From contig OW204011.1 in NCBI GenBank assembly GCA_934047225.1, positions 15,016,339-15,080,338 on the forward strand: 64,000 nucleotides of DNA. Direction: 5' to 3'. Of this stretch, positions 1 to 9,906 are shown in pieces. Origin of the DNA: Ypsolopha sequella. Lineage: Eukaryota > Arthropoda > Insecta > Lepidoptera > Ypsolophidae. Both the position numbers and the translations under genes were made by a program. Position 1 is the first letter of the stretch; each line of letters starts with the position of its first letter. The notes beneath the pieces are model-generated. The model had not been told where the DNA came from. It did not search any database and worked only from the letters and a program-made list of their open reading frames with translations.

Positions 1-123
1 ACGACACAATCCTTTGTAATATCATTTTGTAATATCAATAAATTAGTAAACATCGAAGGAGTTCTTCTTTACCACCGCATTCCACGACCGAGTCTCCACA
101 TCATAAACGCCCAGTTCTTAACA
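1..123 (+). repeat. BEL-1 5' LTR, 3' part only
   Basis: These 123 bases are the same as 4770-4892, the end of the 3' LTR. The first 146 bases of the LTR lie before the window. Confidence 0.93.
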
Positions 124-1111
124 TTGGTACTTCGAGTCGAACATTGGCCTCCAGAGCTGGCGAAACAAGAACAAAGGAAACGCGACGTGGTGACATCGAG
201 CCGCCATTACGTGGAACATTGCCGAGAAGATTATTTTCTACGAATTTGTGTTCAAACATTAAACACCGTACATAGTGAAGCAACTTGAAGAAATCATTAC
301 TTCATAACATTATAAAGGATTGCAGTGAGCTATTGGAGAATCACACATAGTTCAAAGGGTATTCTACTAGAAGACCTGGAGGGTATCGTTATTGTGAGTT
401 CGTTCCAATTTTACCTTTATTACCTATCATTTATTCATTACTCATCCATGAGTAAAAATCAGCAATAATCTGATTACCTATACATTGCCATTATCTTTGT
501 GGTTAAAACATACATAAGTCGCACTTTATAAGCGAAATACAAACATTATTGCTAATTCTTGTAACCTACTTGCAAGTTACAATAAAAAACATTAAAACCC
601 ATTTATTTCATTATAGGCTTATTGCCTTAGAATTGCCAAATTACCGTTAAGCTAAATTCATTATAGCTACATACCTACTCGGGTATTTATCTTCAAAATC
701 TATAATTTCAGAGATTCTTGGGTGATAGTTTCAGCGGTCTGTGTGTGAACTGTGTTTATGTTGTGTTAATCGTAGCAATTGTTTTACATAAATTCCAGCT
801 AACTGCTTTGTTACTACGTGTCGCTGCGCCCGCTTGCCACGCACGCAGCCGCTGCTTGCCGCCGCGACCATCTACCTCAAACCGGTTTTGCATACACGGC
901 TTGCGGAACGCTTTTGAATGCGCACGGCTTTTATCGACATTACTGCACGCTCACTTCGCTTCATTGTTTAAAATTTAAGTATCTTTCTTATTTTTCTTCT
1001 TAAAAGTTTTTATTTCTGTATAATCGTGTCATTCTATTACATAGCAGTTTACACTACAGTAACACGCCGCGCAATAAGTGAGTACCTATTGTTACTGGCT
1101 GTACTAACATA
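124..1111 (+). other. BEL-1 leader, no gene
   Basis: AT-rich untranslated leader between the primer-binding-like site and the gag start. The 86-codon open frame at 718-978 has no recognisable content and no domain; I see nothing else here. Confidence 0.6.
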
Positions 1112-3232
1112 ATGGACATAAAAACATTGATTAAAAAGCGAGCTTCCTTTAAAAGTAAAGTAACTCAATTCAGAAGTTACTTAGAACCAATAGAATCATG
1201 TCAAAGGTTAAACGGACTTCAAATCAACGAACTTACTATTCGGTTATCTAAAATCGATGAACTTTACACCGATTATGATACGGTACAGTCTGAAATAGAA
1301 AATCTGTGTGAAATTCCAGATGAGCAGTTCGCAGAGCGCGAAACGTTCGAGACCGTGTACTTCAAGGCCGTCGCCGTCGCCCGAGAGTTGTTGGCGCGGC
1401 ACGAGCAATCCGTTGCCAGCGACGACGGCTCCGGATCGGTCACAGGTTCTTGTACTGCACATGGAGGTACCAAAAATATTAAACTTCCTACCATACACTT
1501 GCCTTCCTTTTCGGGCAAATATCATGACTGGTTAGAATTCCGTGACACATTTAACTCGCTCATACACTTAGACACGTCTATACCTAAAATCAATAAATTT
1601 CATTACTTGCGTGCTGCTTTGAAAGATAGTGCAGCTTTGATCATACGCTCGCTTGACTTTTCAGCTGAAAATTACGATGTAGCTTGGGAACTTCTTTGCG
1701 ACCGCTACAATAATAAAAGGCTACTCGTTAACAATCATATTCATGCGATTTTTAACATTGAAATAATAGCTAAAGAATGTTCTACTGCATTAAGAAATAT
1801 TATCGATACTTTAAATCGAAATCTTAGAGCTTTAAAGACGCTTAAATTACCCACGGAGCACTGGGATGTACTTATTATACATATCATTTCAACGAAGCTA
1901 GATTCCGTTACAAGTCGTGAGTGGGAAACTTACCGTAATACCCTGAAAGACCTACCTACACTCGACAACCTTATCGAATTCTTAAAGAACCGGTCTGATT
2001 TGTTGGAAACCATGGAGGAAGCCCACGTGAAACGTAGACACAGTGACGTCACATATAATCGTCACAAGTCGTTAGTCGTAAGCTCTGCCTCCCAATCACA
2101 TTCTCAATCTTCTGCCGCAAACAAATCATTTGTTTGCCCATTATGTAAAAATAACCATGCGATATATCGTTGTTCAAAATTCAAAGCGTTTACCTTAGAA
2201 ACTAAAATTCAAAAGGCTAAAATCCTTAAATTATGCTTAAACTGTCTGCGCCAAGGACATACAGCTAGTAACTGCAGAATAGGGCCGTGCCGGTTATGCA
2301 ATAAATACATAAATAGTTTGTTACATAATCATGACTCACCTTTACCCATACTTACCACGCAGCCTGCCAACAATGTAGTCCTGTGTGCTGCATCACCGCC
2401 GCCGCCGTCGTCGTTGCAGATGTTGTCACCGCAGATACAATCTGAAACTCAAACCACTCAAACTGTTAGTAACGCTTCAAATAATAATATCGCTTTATCA
2501 GCTATACATAAAAGCTGTGTTCTGTTATCTACAGCTTTAATACAAGTCAAGGACCTTGATGGTAAAAATCATACAATACGTACCCTCCTAGATAATGGGT
2601 CGACTTCCAGCTTCATTTCAGAGAGCTTATGTGCAAAGCTCAAACTGCCAACCTCTTCAACATCATCATTAGTTGAAGGATTGAATTCCCAAACTTCTCG
2701 TTTGTCTAAAAACTGTGATGTCATGATATCATCACTTCTTAATTCATACAAAGAAAATGTTCAATGCTTTGTTGTTCCTCGTATCACACAGATATTGCCT
2801 ACCGTGCAAGTGGATTATGAGTCATTAAACATACCAAAACACGTAACTTTAGCTGATCCAACTTTTTACTGCCCATCTGAAGTAGATATGCTTCTCGGAG
2901 CTGACATCTTCTGGAGCGTACTTAGCTCTAGAAATATTTCATTAGGCAAAAACAAACCAGTTTTGAGTAAAACCAAATTTGGTTGGTTGATTTCCGGTAT
3001 TGCACAGACACAACAAGCTTCTAATACAGTCCATTGCAATCATGCTTTATTATCACATGATGATCATATTGACGGTCAACTTGACAAGTTTTTTGAATTT
3101 GAGTCTGTTCCTTCATATCAACAACAATCTAAAGAAGAGCAAATGTGTGAAAAACACTTTACAGATCATGTAATACGTGAGTCAGATGGTCGTTACGATT
3201 CTGTTAAAGGAATCTCCTGTAATACTTGGTGA
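1112..3232 (+). CDS. BEL-1 Gag-protease polyprotein (pol cut off)
   Basis: A 706-codon frame from ATG 1112. Residues about 1-110 are charged and probably helical. Residues about 130-290 resemble the BEL/Pao Gag domain (LPSFSGKYHDWLEFRDTF). Cys/His zinc-binding clusters lie at about 342-400 (CPLCKNNHAIYRC, CLNCLRQGHTASNC). The retroviral-type aspartic protease has LLDNGSTSSFI at about 490. In a working element this frame would run on into the reverse transcriptase. Here it slips out of frame near 3195 and stops at 3232. Gag would form the particle and the protease would cut the polyprotein, but no functional pol follows. Confidence 0.88.
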   Translation: MDIKTLIKKRASFKSKVTQFRSYLEPIESCQRLNGLQINELTIRLSKIDELYTDYDTVQSEIENLCEIPDEQFAERETFETVYFKAVAVARELLARHEQSVASDDGSGSVTGSCTAHGGTKNIKLPTIHLPSFSGKYHDWLEFRDTFNSLIHLDTSIPKINKFHYLRAALKDSAALIIRSLDFSAENYDVAWELLCDRYNNKRLLVNNHIHAIFNIEIIAKECSTALRNIIDTLNRNLRALKTLKLPTEHWDVLIIHIISTKLDSVTSREWETYRNTLKDLPTLDNLIEFLKNRSDLLETMEEAHVKRRHSDVTYNRHKSLVVSSASQSHSQSSAANKSFVCPLCKNNHAIYRCSKFKAFTLETKIQKAKILKLCLNCLRQGHTASNCRIGPCRLCNKYINSLLHNHDSPLPILTTQPANNVVLCAASPPPPSSLQMLSPQIQSETQTTQTVSNASNNNIALSAIHKSCVLLSTALIQVKDLDGKNHTIRTLLDNGSTSSFISESLCAKLKLPTSSTSSLVEGLNSQTSRLSKNCDVMISSLLNSYKENVQCFVVPRITQILPTVQVDYESLNIPKHVTLADPTFYCPSEVDMLLGADIFWSVLSSRNISLGKNKPVLSKTKFGWLISGIAQTQQASNTVHCNHALLSHDDHIDGQLDKFFEFESVPSYQQQSKEEQMCEKHFTDHVIRESDGRYDSVKGISCNTW

Positions 3233-3821
3233 TTCTTATCAGCAAGCCTTATCTAGGTTTCTCTCCTTAGAACGTAGGTTCACCAAAGATCCAATATTTA
3301 AAGCGCAATATGGCGAATTCATAAGAGAATACATTACCTTAGGTCATATGACCGAGAATAAAACTCCTGAAAATGATACATATTCTTACTTATTACCGCA
3401 TCATGGGGTTCTCCGTGAAACAAGCAGGTTATCCAACTTTTTTTATGACTATGATGCAAAACATCCTGTCCTGCTCCACTCGTCACATCACATTGCTACA
3501 TTGATTTTTCGACATTATCATACATTGCTGATGCATTCTGGTCCACAACTGTTATTAGCAACCATCCGACATAAGTTTTGGATTGTTGGTGGTAGAAATC
3601 TGGCCAGAAAAATAGTACATGCGTGCGTTAAATGCTGTCGTTTTTCAGGTAAGGCTAGACAGCCGATAATGGGCAATCTCCCTGAACAACGTTTGCATGC
3701 TGATTTCCCATTCTCAAATACAACGGTAGATTATGGCGGACCAGTCATGATTTTGAACCGAAAGGGTAGAGGTAGTAAATTAATTATTTGTATGCTTAGC
3801 AACAAAGGCAGTACACATTGA
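3198..3821 (+). pseudogene. BEL-1 pol remnant with RT/RNase H deleted
   Basis: This frame picks up in a different phase from gag-pro. It starts with the segment just before the BEL reverse transcriptase (ESPVILGDSYQQAL...) and reaches YLLPHHGVLRE. That phrase normally leads into the RT core, but here it joins directly, near 3422, to the zinc-binding H2C2 region that precedes integrase (HHIATLIFRHYHTLLMHSG, CVKCCRF). No YMDD box or RNase H motif is present, so several hundred codons are missing. A second frameshift near 3790 ends the frame at 3821. Confidence 0.85.
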
Positions 3822-4629
3822 GCTTGTTACCGATCTGAGTAGTGAGACCTATTTAGCCGCCTTAAATAGATTCATAGCTCGCAGAGGCAAGCCCGCCAAC
3901 ATCTTCTCGGACAACGGGACGGCTTTTGTGGGCGCTTGCAATGAATTATCAAAATTTTTAAAACTTAATTCAGATAATATAACCGGGAAAGCATCAAACA
4001 TAGCCATTAACTTTAGGTTCTCGCCCGTGTATAGTCCGCATTTCAATGGATTAATTGAGAGTGCAGTAAAGTCCGTGAAACATCACTTAAAGCGAATAGT
4101 TTCTCTAGCGAATTTAACGTATGAGGAAATGAATACAGTTCTAACACAAATCGAGGCCATTTTGAACTCAAGACCTCTCACTCCTATGTCATCTGATCCT
4201 TCAGATCTTATAGCTCTCACCCCATCCCACTTCTTAATTGGACGAACGTTAACGTCACTACCGTCACCACAAGTCGAAGATACTGTCGCCATGCATACTC
4301 TCTCACGTTATATGAGAATGCAACAATTAAAGGCCCATTTCTGGAATAGATTTTATAAGGAATACGTTGGAGAGTTACAGAAAAGACAGAAATGGCAAAA
4401 GCAAGGAGAACAGCTTAAGCTTGGAGAAATGGTGCTGATAAAAGACGACCGGCTGCCTCCAAATCAGTGGCTCCTGGGGCGAGTGACCGCCATACATCCC
4501 GGTTCTGATGGTGTGGCCCGTGTGGCCGATGTGATGACCACTTCAGGAACCCTGCGACGAGCTTTCAACCGACTGTGTCCGCTGCCAGTGACAGAACAGA
4601 ACTTCGTTCCTGGGGCGGCAACTTGTTAA
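3790..4629 (+). pseudogene. BEL-1 integrase C-terminal part
   Basis: Continues the integrase catalytic core in a new frame after the shift near 3790: ATKAVHIELV, FSDNGTAFVGA with the second catalytic Asp, and the later block ending NSRPLTPMSSDP...LTPSHFLIG. It finishes with the C-terminal DNA-binding region (LGRVTAIHPGSDGVARVADV). The stop at 4627 lies six bases inside the 3' LTR, as is common for BEL elements. The fragment is coding-like but cannot be translated with the upstream parts. Confidence 0.85.
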
Positions 4630-4892
4630 CGCCTTGCATGTGTGCGTACATGACCTACACACATGCACACGGCGAGATAACGGGTTCCCAGCTCGGCGGC
4701 GACGCTGCCGCCATTGCCGGCTGTTACTTCGTTCACTTCACCTTCGCATACGGTACCTGGTGCACACGCACGACACAATCCTTTGTAATATCATTTTGTA
4801 ATATCAATAAATTAGTAAACATCGAAGGAGTTCTTCTTTACCACCGCATTCCACGACCGAGTCTCCACATCATAAACGCCCAGTTCTTAACA
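4624..4892 (+). repeat. BEL-1 3' LTR
   Basis: 269 bp starting TGTTAACGCC and ending CTTAACA. Identical over its last 123 bases to window positions 1-123, and present as an inverted copy at 4915-5183. Confidence 0.93.
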
Positions 4893-5183
4893 TTGTTCCG
4901 GCTCGAAGGACCAATGTTAAGAACTGGGCGTTTATGATGTGGAGACTCGGTCGTGGAATGCGGTGGTAAAGAAGAACTCCTTCGATGTTTACTAATTTAT
5001 TGATATTACAAAATGATATTACAAAGGATTGTGTCGTGCGTGTGCACCAGGTACCGTATGCGAAGGTGAAGTGAACGAAGTAACAGCCGGCAATGGCGGC
5101 AGCGTCGCCGCCGAGCTGGGAACCCGTTATCTCGCCGTGTGCATGTGTGTAGGTCATGTACGCACACATGCAAGGCGTTAACA
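4893..5183 (-). mobile_element. Inverted BEL-1 LTR plus primer-binding site
   Basis: 4915-5183 is the reverse complement of the 269-bp LTR at 4624-4892. Read on the minus strand, the LTR is followed by TTGGTCCTTCGAGCCGGAAC (4914-4895), which matches the primer-binding-like site at 124 with small changes. The piece is therefore a 5' LTR with its PBS from an element pointing the other way, cut off right after the PBS and joined to the 3' LTR of BEL-1. Together they form a 560-bp palindrome with a 22-bp centre. Self-integration, template switching or an assembly fold-back could each explain it. Confidence 0.85.
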
Positions 5184-6127
5184 CCACAAACCACGTTAAT
5201 CGATTTATATTTGTACTGTCAATGAATTTTTTTGTAACCCTCTATTGCACACTTCTTATCAATTTTGTTTCAGGTATCGCTTTCGCGATTTTGTTGGTTT
5301 TTTTTAATAAAATTAGTGTGAATGATATCTATTCATTTTCCAAATACCACGTTATTCGGGTCAAAAAAAGCACCCCCTTTTTCCAAAAATACGTAAATCC
5401 ACTGAAGCAGTCAGCGGCAGCAAGATATTGTCAGTCTACGCCTAGCGTTGGCGCCCGTAAGACGTGGAACCTGTGCCCTATTTTGCAATCTATAAATATC
5501 TCCCAAAACTACTTCAAAACACATTGAAATTAATTTTATAAAGTAATATTTCGAGGAGCATCATATTCCTGCCGTTAAAAACTCAACAAAATATGCGTAT
5601 GAATGACTCAGCTACATCGTGCCATAGTCATAACAACAAAACTGAATGAATTTGGATTGAATTCATACTTTTATGCGGGAAAATAATATATGTTACTCTA
5701 AAAGAATAATTTTGTGATCGTTATTGAAACCCAAATTAATTTACTTATACTTACTGAGATCTGTAACAAAGGTCAATGACCTTTTCGTGAAATTACCCTC
5801 TAGTATTGGCTCACCATTTCAGGTCCAATAAGTGAAGTTTTTTGCAAATTATATAGGTACACTTACTTGGGATAAATCGCCAAGCATTTAAAATATAGAA
5901 ATTTATTTTGAAATATTTACAGTGCATGGCAAAATTATTAGATCGTAAATAATCCTGTCGGTACATGTTCAGGTTCTGTTGCGCAAAATGAAAACAATGA
6001 AACTCTTTTAGGATTAATTTGTTATCCCTATGTTTGTCTGTCTGTCCCTTTGTCTAGACATTTTTTTCTGGGTAAAATTAATAAATACCAATATTAACGG
6101 CCCTCTATAGAGCTGCAAAAACATACT
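5184..6127. other. AT-rich DNA, nothing recognised
   Basis: About 0.9 kb without a credible gene. The 123-codon open frame at 5156-5527 begins inside the inverted LTR and has no recognisable content. Confidence 0.5.
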
Positions 6128-7440
6128 TTTGACGTTTTTATTTATATTACGTTTTAGGTTTTTACGTTTTTTTTTTTTACATTTTTCATACAAATTTTCT
6201 CACTATGAAAATGTAGGGATGAACACTTGAGATAATATTTTGCATTTAAAAGTCAACACAGAAAGGAATTGTTGAACAAATAATGTAAAAAATATGAAAA
6301 CCATGTTGTTCTATTCTAAAGGGATTAATTATCTACTGTTCAATGTGGCGATAGCTTTGTTTATTTTTTTCCTTGAATTATTTTTTACTAAGATAACAAA
6401 TAAGTAGTTTGATACAAAGTTTTCCTTAAGAGGTCCCTTTACCCCTGTATTTTTCTTAAAATTCATACAATAGGTATAAACCGAATGTGAAGTCTACAGC
6501 TTATTTTCTTCATATCTTTTTTCATGAGTATATTCTAGTGACATCTAACTACGTCTCTATACAGCCCAAAAAGCAAAATTTGATAAAACACCATCATAAT
6601 AGCTGTCAGGATATCGTCAATATTGCCTTGTTTTTACGCAAAGTTTAACAAGTTTGTACATTTTTATCTATACTGGAAATAAAAAAGAGAGAAATACAGG
6701 CGTCGTTCATGTTAAGATGACTAAGTTTATACACTTTGCTAAGTAGAAACAATTACCGTTTCATGGAAAACTGTTTTGACCTGAAACCATTTCACAAATT
6801 CAATTAACTTATTTTGAATATCTTGTCATCTTGCACTTCTTGATGAGAAATACAATTTCAATAAGTAAAAATACAACTTTTAGTTAAGAAAACTTATAGT
6901 TAAAAGTCTGCTGTATGCATTAACATATTTTTAATTATATTACAATAGTAATAAAATAATTGGCTTATCCGTCGTCGTGATACCAGCCGTAAATTTCTTA
7001 AATAATCTGATATCACGCTTATGGAAAACCCAATTATTTTGAAGATACCATAATATCATTAAAATATGTTTATGCATATAGCAAACTTTTAACAATAAAT
7101 TGTCTTAGCTAAAAGTTGTACTTTACCGTTATAATTATTTCTTAATATTTTGTTACAAATTCGGAGAAATAGCCCTTAAGGAAAACCTTGTATGAAAATA
7201 TTTGTTATCTTTGTAACAAAGAAAAAAAAATAAACAAAGCTATCGCCACATTGAACAAACAGTAAATTATTAATCCCTTTAGAATAGAAAGATATGGTTT
7301 TATATTTTTTACATTATTTGTTCTACAGTTCCTTTCTGTGCTTTCTTTCAAATGCAAAATATTATGTGAAGTGTTGATCTCTTTATTTTCATAAGGAGAA
7401 AATTTGTATGAAAAAGTTAAACAAAAGGCCATAAAAACGT
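6128..7440. repeat. Long fold-back (inverted repeat) element
   Basis: Two arms of about 300 bp are imperfect reverse complements: 6128-6440 and 7165-7440. Shared blocks include CAATGTGGCGATAGCTTTG at about 6341 and its complement near 7237, plus ATTTTGCATTT and ACAAATAATGTAAAAAATAT. A second, nested inverted repeat pairs about 6866-6985 with about 7010-7125 (TACAACTTTTAG against CTAAAAGTTGTA). No transposase frame lies inside, so this fits a non-autonomous fold-back or MITE-like element of unknown superfamily. Boundaries are approximate. Confidence 0.7.
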
Positions 7441-7463
7441 TGTAATATGTATATTTTACAGGG

Positions 7464-7533
7464 CTGTAAAGACCTGCCAAATAATTATCGACCGATATCT
7501 CTGTTGAGTGTCTTATCGAAGATCTTAGAAAAG
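7464..7533 (+). pseudogene. LINE-D reverse transcriptase fragment, left piece
   Basis: Reads NNYRPISLLSVLSKILEK in frame, the hallmark block just before the RT fingers of CR1/Jockey-type LINEs. It is cut at 7533 by the Penelope-like insertion, and its last 12 bases (ATCTTAGAAAAG) are the left copy of that insertion's target duplication. The frame resumes at 12026. Confidence 0.82.
7522..7533. repeat. Target site duplication (left) of the PLE pair
   Basis: ATCTTAGAAAAG, repeated at 12026-12037. Joining the flanks with one copy restores the LINE-D reading frame. Confidence 0.85.
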
Positions 7534-7580
7534 ATTTATATAAAAACGGCTCACCTCAATACGTGTTATGATCGGGAAAG

Positions 7581-7621
7581 CCGACCAGTTTCAGCAGATT
7601 TAGACTGCCTTCATCTGGGCG
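7581..7621 (-). ncRNA. Hammerhead-like motif in the PLE 3' UTR (left)
   Basis: Mirror of the motif at 11908-11945. On the minus strand it reads AGATGA, a short GGCAG/CTGC stem with a 7-nt loop, then GAAA. This resembles a hammerhead ribozyme core, but the expected CUGAUGA reads CAGATGA, so activity is doubtful. Confidence 0.35.
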
Positions 7622-7632
7622 AGTAAAGACGT

Positions 7633-9904
7633 TTACGCGACGACGTTACGCCTCACACTGCGGGCTGCGGCTCGCAGGGCTCGGGATGACATCGATGCAG
7701 ATGGTATTGGTGGTCGGACCGGTAGGGCGTCCGCACAATTAGTTACTTCCGGGCTTGTGTTACTAATTACCGGAGTGACACCAAACAACGATAAACACGC
7801 GGAACTTATAGTATCTACGTCACTTTCAGTAAAGTCTGTGAGTGATCCGGTAACTGTTTTTAGCACAGGTTTCCACACCGCGGGCAAAGCCCAACCACTG
7901 TCTCTATTGAAATTCGGACGTCGGCTTATTTCTATGGATTCGCGAATTTTACGTGGCACAAATAACTTTTCACGAACTAACACTTTCGCTTTATCGAATC
8001 TCATAAAATGTGTAGTATCCGAATTTACGACATGGTCTGCAACGGCGGATCCGTTGCAATCGAGTTTTCTCATGCATCTAATGTGTTCCGTCAGTCTGGT
8101 TGACACGTTCCGTCTCGTCTCACCGATGTAACTCTTGCCACAGTCACATGGGATGGAATAAACACCGGGGGTATTTAGTGGCTCTTTGTCCTTCGGCGAA
8201 CGCAGTAACTGCCTTAATCTACTGGGTGGACGGAAAAATGTTTTAATGCTGTATTTCCGGCGAAGCAGATGTCCTATTTTATCCGTCACACCCTTCACAA
8301 ATGGAAGATACACCGGAGCTCTTTCAACCACATGTGGGCGCTGATAGGTGGACTGGTTCGCTATCCGGTTACACTGCCTCCAATTGTAGCCATTACTCTC
8401 AAGTACGTTTCTGACATGACTGAGTTCAGCGTCCACATATTGCAGATCGCACAGACTCAGTGCTCTGTTAATAAGCGTACGAGGGACGGACGAGAGATGT
8501 TTCGGGTGATGGTGTGAGTCGGCTCGCAGGTATCGGTCTGTGTGTGTTTGTTTCCTGTACACCGTGTGTTCCAACCTGCCTCCGGGACTTCGTACCACCA
8601 ACACGTCAAGAAACGGTAAAACACCATTGACTTCACTCTCACTAGTAAACGCTACTTTAGGATGGATAGAATTTAAGTGTGCTGTGATGTGTTCCACTTC
8701 ATTACGATTGACAATGGCAAAAACATCGTCAACATAACGCCACCAGTATCTTGGAGTATACGGTGTATTCTGTAGAGCTTTTTGCTCAAACCACTCCATG
8801 AATATATTTGCTACTACCGGAGCTATGGGGGAACCCATAGCCACTCCGTCAGTTTGAAGGTAAAAATCTCCACGCCAGATCAGATAGCCGCTTCGAAGAC
8901 AAAATTCTATAATGTTTATGTACTCTATAGGCATATCATTTTCCTTCAATAGGTCAGCGATGATATTTACTGTCTCTCCCACAGGTACATTCGTGAATAG
9001 GGAAGTCACGTCGAAGCTAACCATAAGTTCGTTGTCCTTTAAACGAACATCATCCAACATTTGAACGAAGTGTCTTGAGTCCTTCACATAGCTACTCGTT
9101 TTCCCCGTCAATGGTTGTAAAATGTTTGCCATATGACGTGACAAATTGTATGTCGGCGAATCAATCTGGCTAACTATTGGTCTAAGAGGCCAGTTAGGCT
9201 TGTGAATTTTTGGTAGCCCATATATTTTTGGAGCAGTAGGGTTACGGGGTCTGAGACGATTTACGAGCTCCCGATCGTGTTCCGGCAATGTCTCCAAGAG
9301 CTTTTGTACTTTTGTTGTCACTCTGGATGTTGGATTGTAGTTGACTTTTTTGTAAGTGCTGGTATCACTTACTAACTCCGTGACTTTGCATTCGTAATCG
9401 ATTGTGTTTACGATAACCGTCGCATTGCCTTTATCGGCCGGTAACACCAATAATTCGTCATTTTTCCGCAAACGATGTAAAGCAGAAAGTTCTTGCTTAG
9501 ATATGTTCGGCTTAGGTAGTTTAGATTTGCGCAACAGAGTAGAAATATCTTGCCTGATACATTCTGCATCGTTAACAGGTATTTTATTACGAAAGATTGT
9601 ATCTTCAACGCTTGCAATAATACTCTCCACAGGTAATTTGTCAGGGGAAGGTGCAAAATTTATCCCTCGCGATAAAGCATTAAAGGTATCATCACAAATC
9701 GTGTGTGACGAGAGGTTAACAACGTTCGCGCCTGAAAATGCGTTACTACTATTACGCGAATGTGATTGTTGCCTATCAAATTTGAGCAGGCGCTTCAACT
9801 TCTTCGCTTGTGTTGTGATAACTTCTTGTAAAATTACCTGTGATCTGCTGTAAGTCATGGCATCTAAAACTTCCCATAAGTCACTCCTTAAAGCATTTGA
9901 TAAC
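7633..9904 (-). CDS. Penelope-like RT/GIY-YIG protein (5'-partial)
   Basis: An open frame of about 757 codons inside the element; it stays open across the junction up to 9975, but that part is antisense to the other copy. The first internal Met is at 9858. Order: N-terminal region; RT with APKIYGLPKIHKPNWPLRPI, FDVTSLFTNVP, DGVAMGSPIAP and catalytic WRYVDDVFAI; linker; then a C-terminal GIY-YIG endonuclease with GVYSIPCDCGKSYIGETR, including the CxC seen in insect Penelope proteins. Such proteins nick DNA and copy their RNA at the nick. Length is near the usual size for the family and no internal stop is present. The region shared with the right copy looks identical in protein sequence, so both copies are young. 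Confidence 0.9.
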
Positions 9905-9906
9905 TT

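Larger units (their letters stand above)
1..4892 (+). mobile_element. BEL-1: defective BEL/Pao LTR retrotransposon
   Basis: The element enters the window inside its 5' LTR: bases 1-123 match 4770-4892 of the complete 3' LTR (4624-4892, 269 bp, TGTTAAC...CTTAACA). A primer-binding-like site (TTGGTACTTCGAGTCGAAC) follows directly at 124. A leader of about 1 kb without a gene precedes gag-pro at 1112. The coding part has two frameshifts and has lost most of the reverse transcriptase and RNase H, so the copy cannot be autonomous. Family assignment rests on the gag-protease-integrase content and the BEL-style protease and integrase motifs. The left boundary and target duplication lie outside the window. 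Confidence 0.9.
7534..9904 (-). mobile_element. Penelope-like element, left copy (minus strand)
   Basis: The copy runs leftwards. Its 3' end at 7534 abuts the target duplication, and its 5' end at about 9904 joins head-to-head with a second copy. The 3' UTR (7534-7632) is the reverse complement of 11893-11991. It reaches further 5' than the right copy, by about 97 codons, but probably still lacks the true 5' end. Confidence 0.88.

Noticed and set aside
718..1003. Short open frames in the BEL-1 leader
   Set aside because: No domain, weak composition, and located in a typical untranslated leader.
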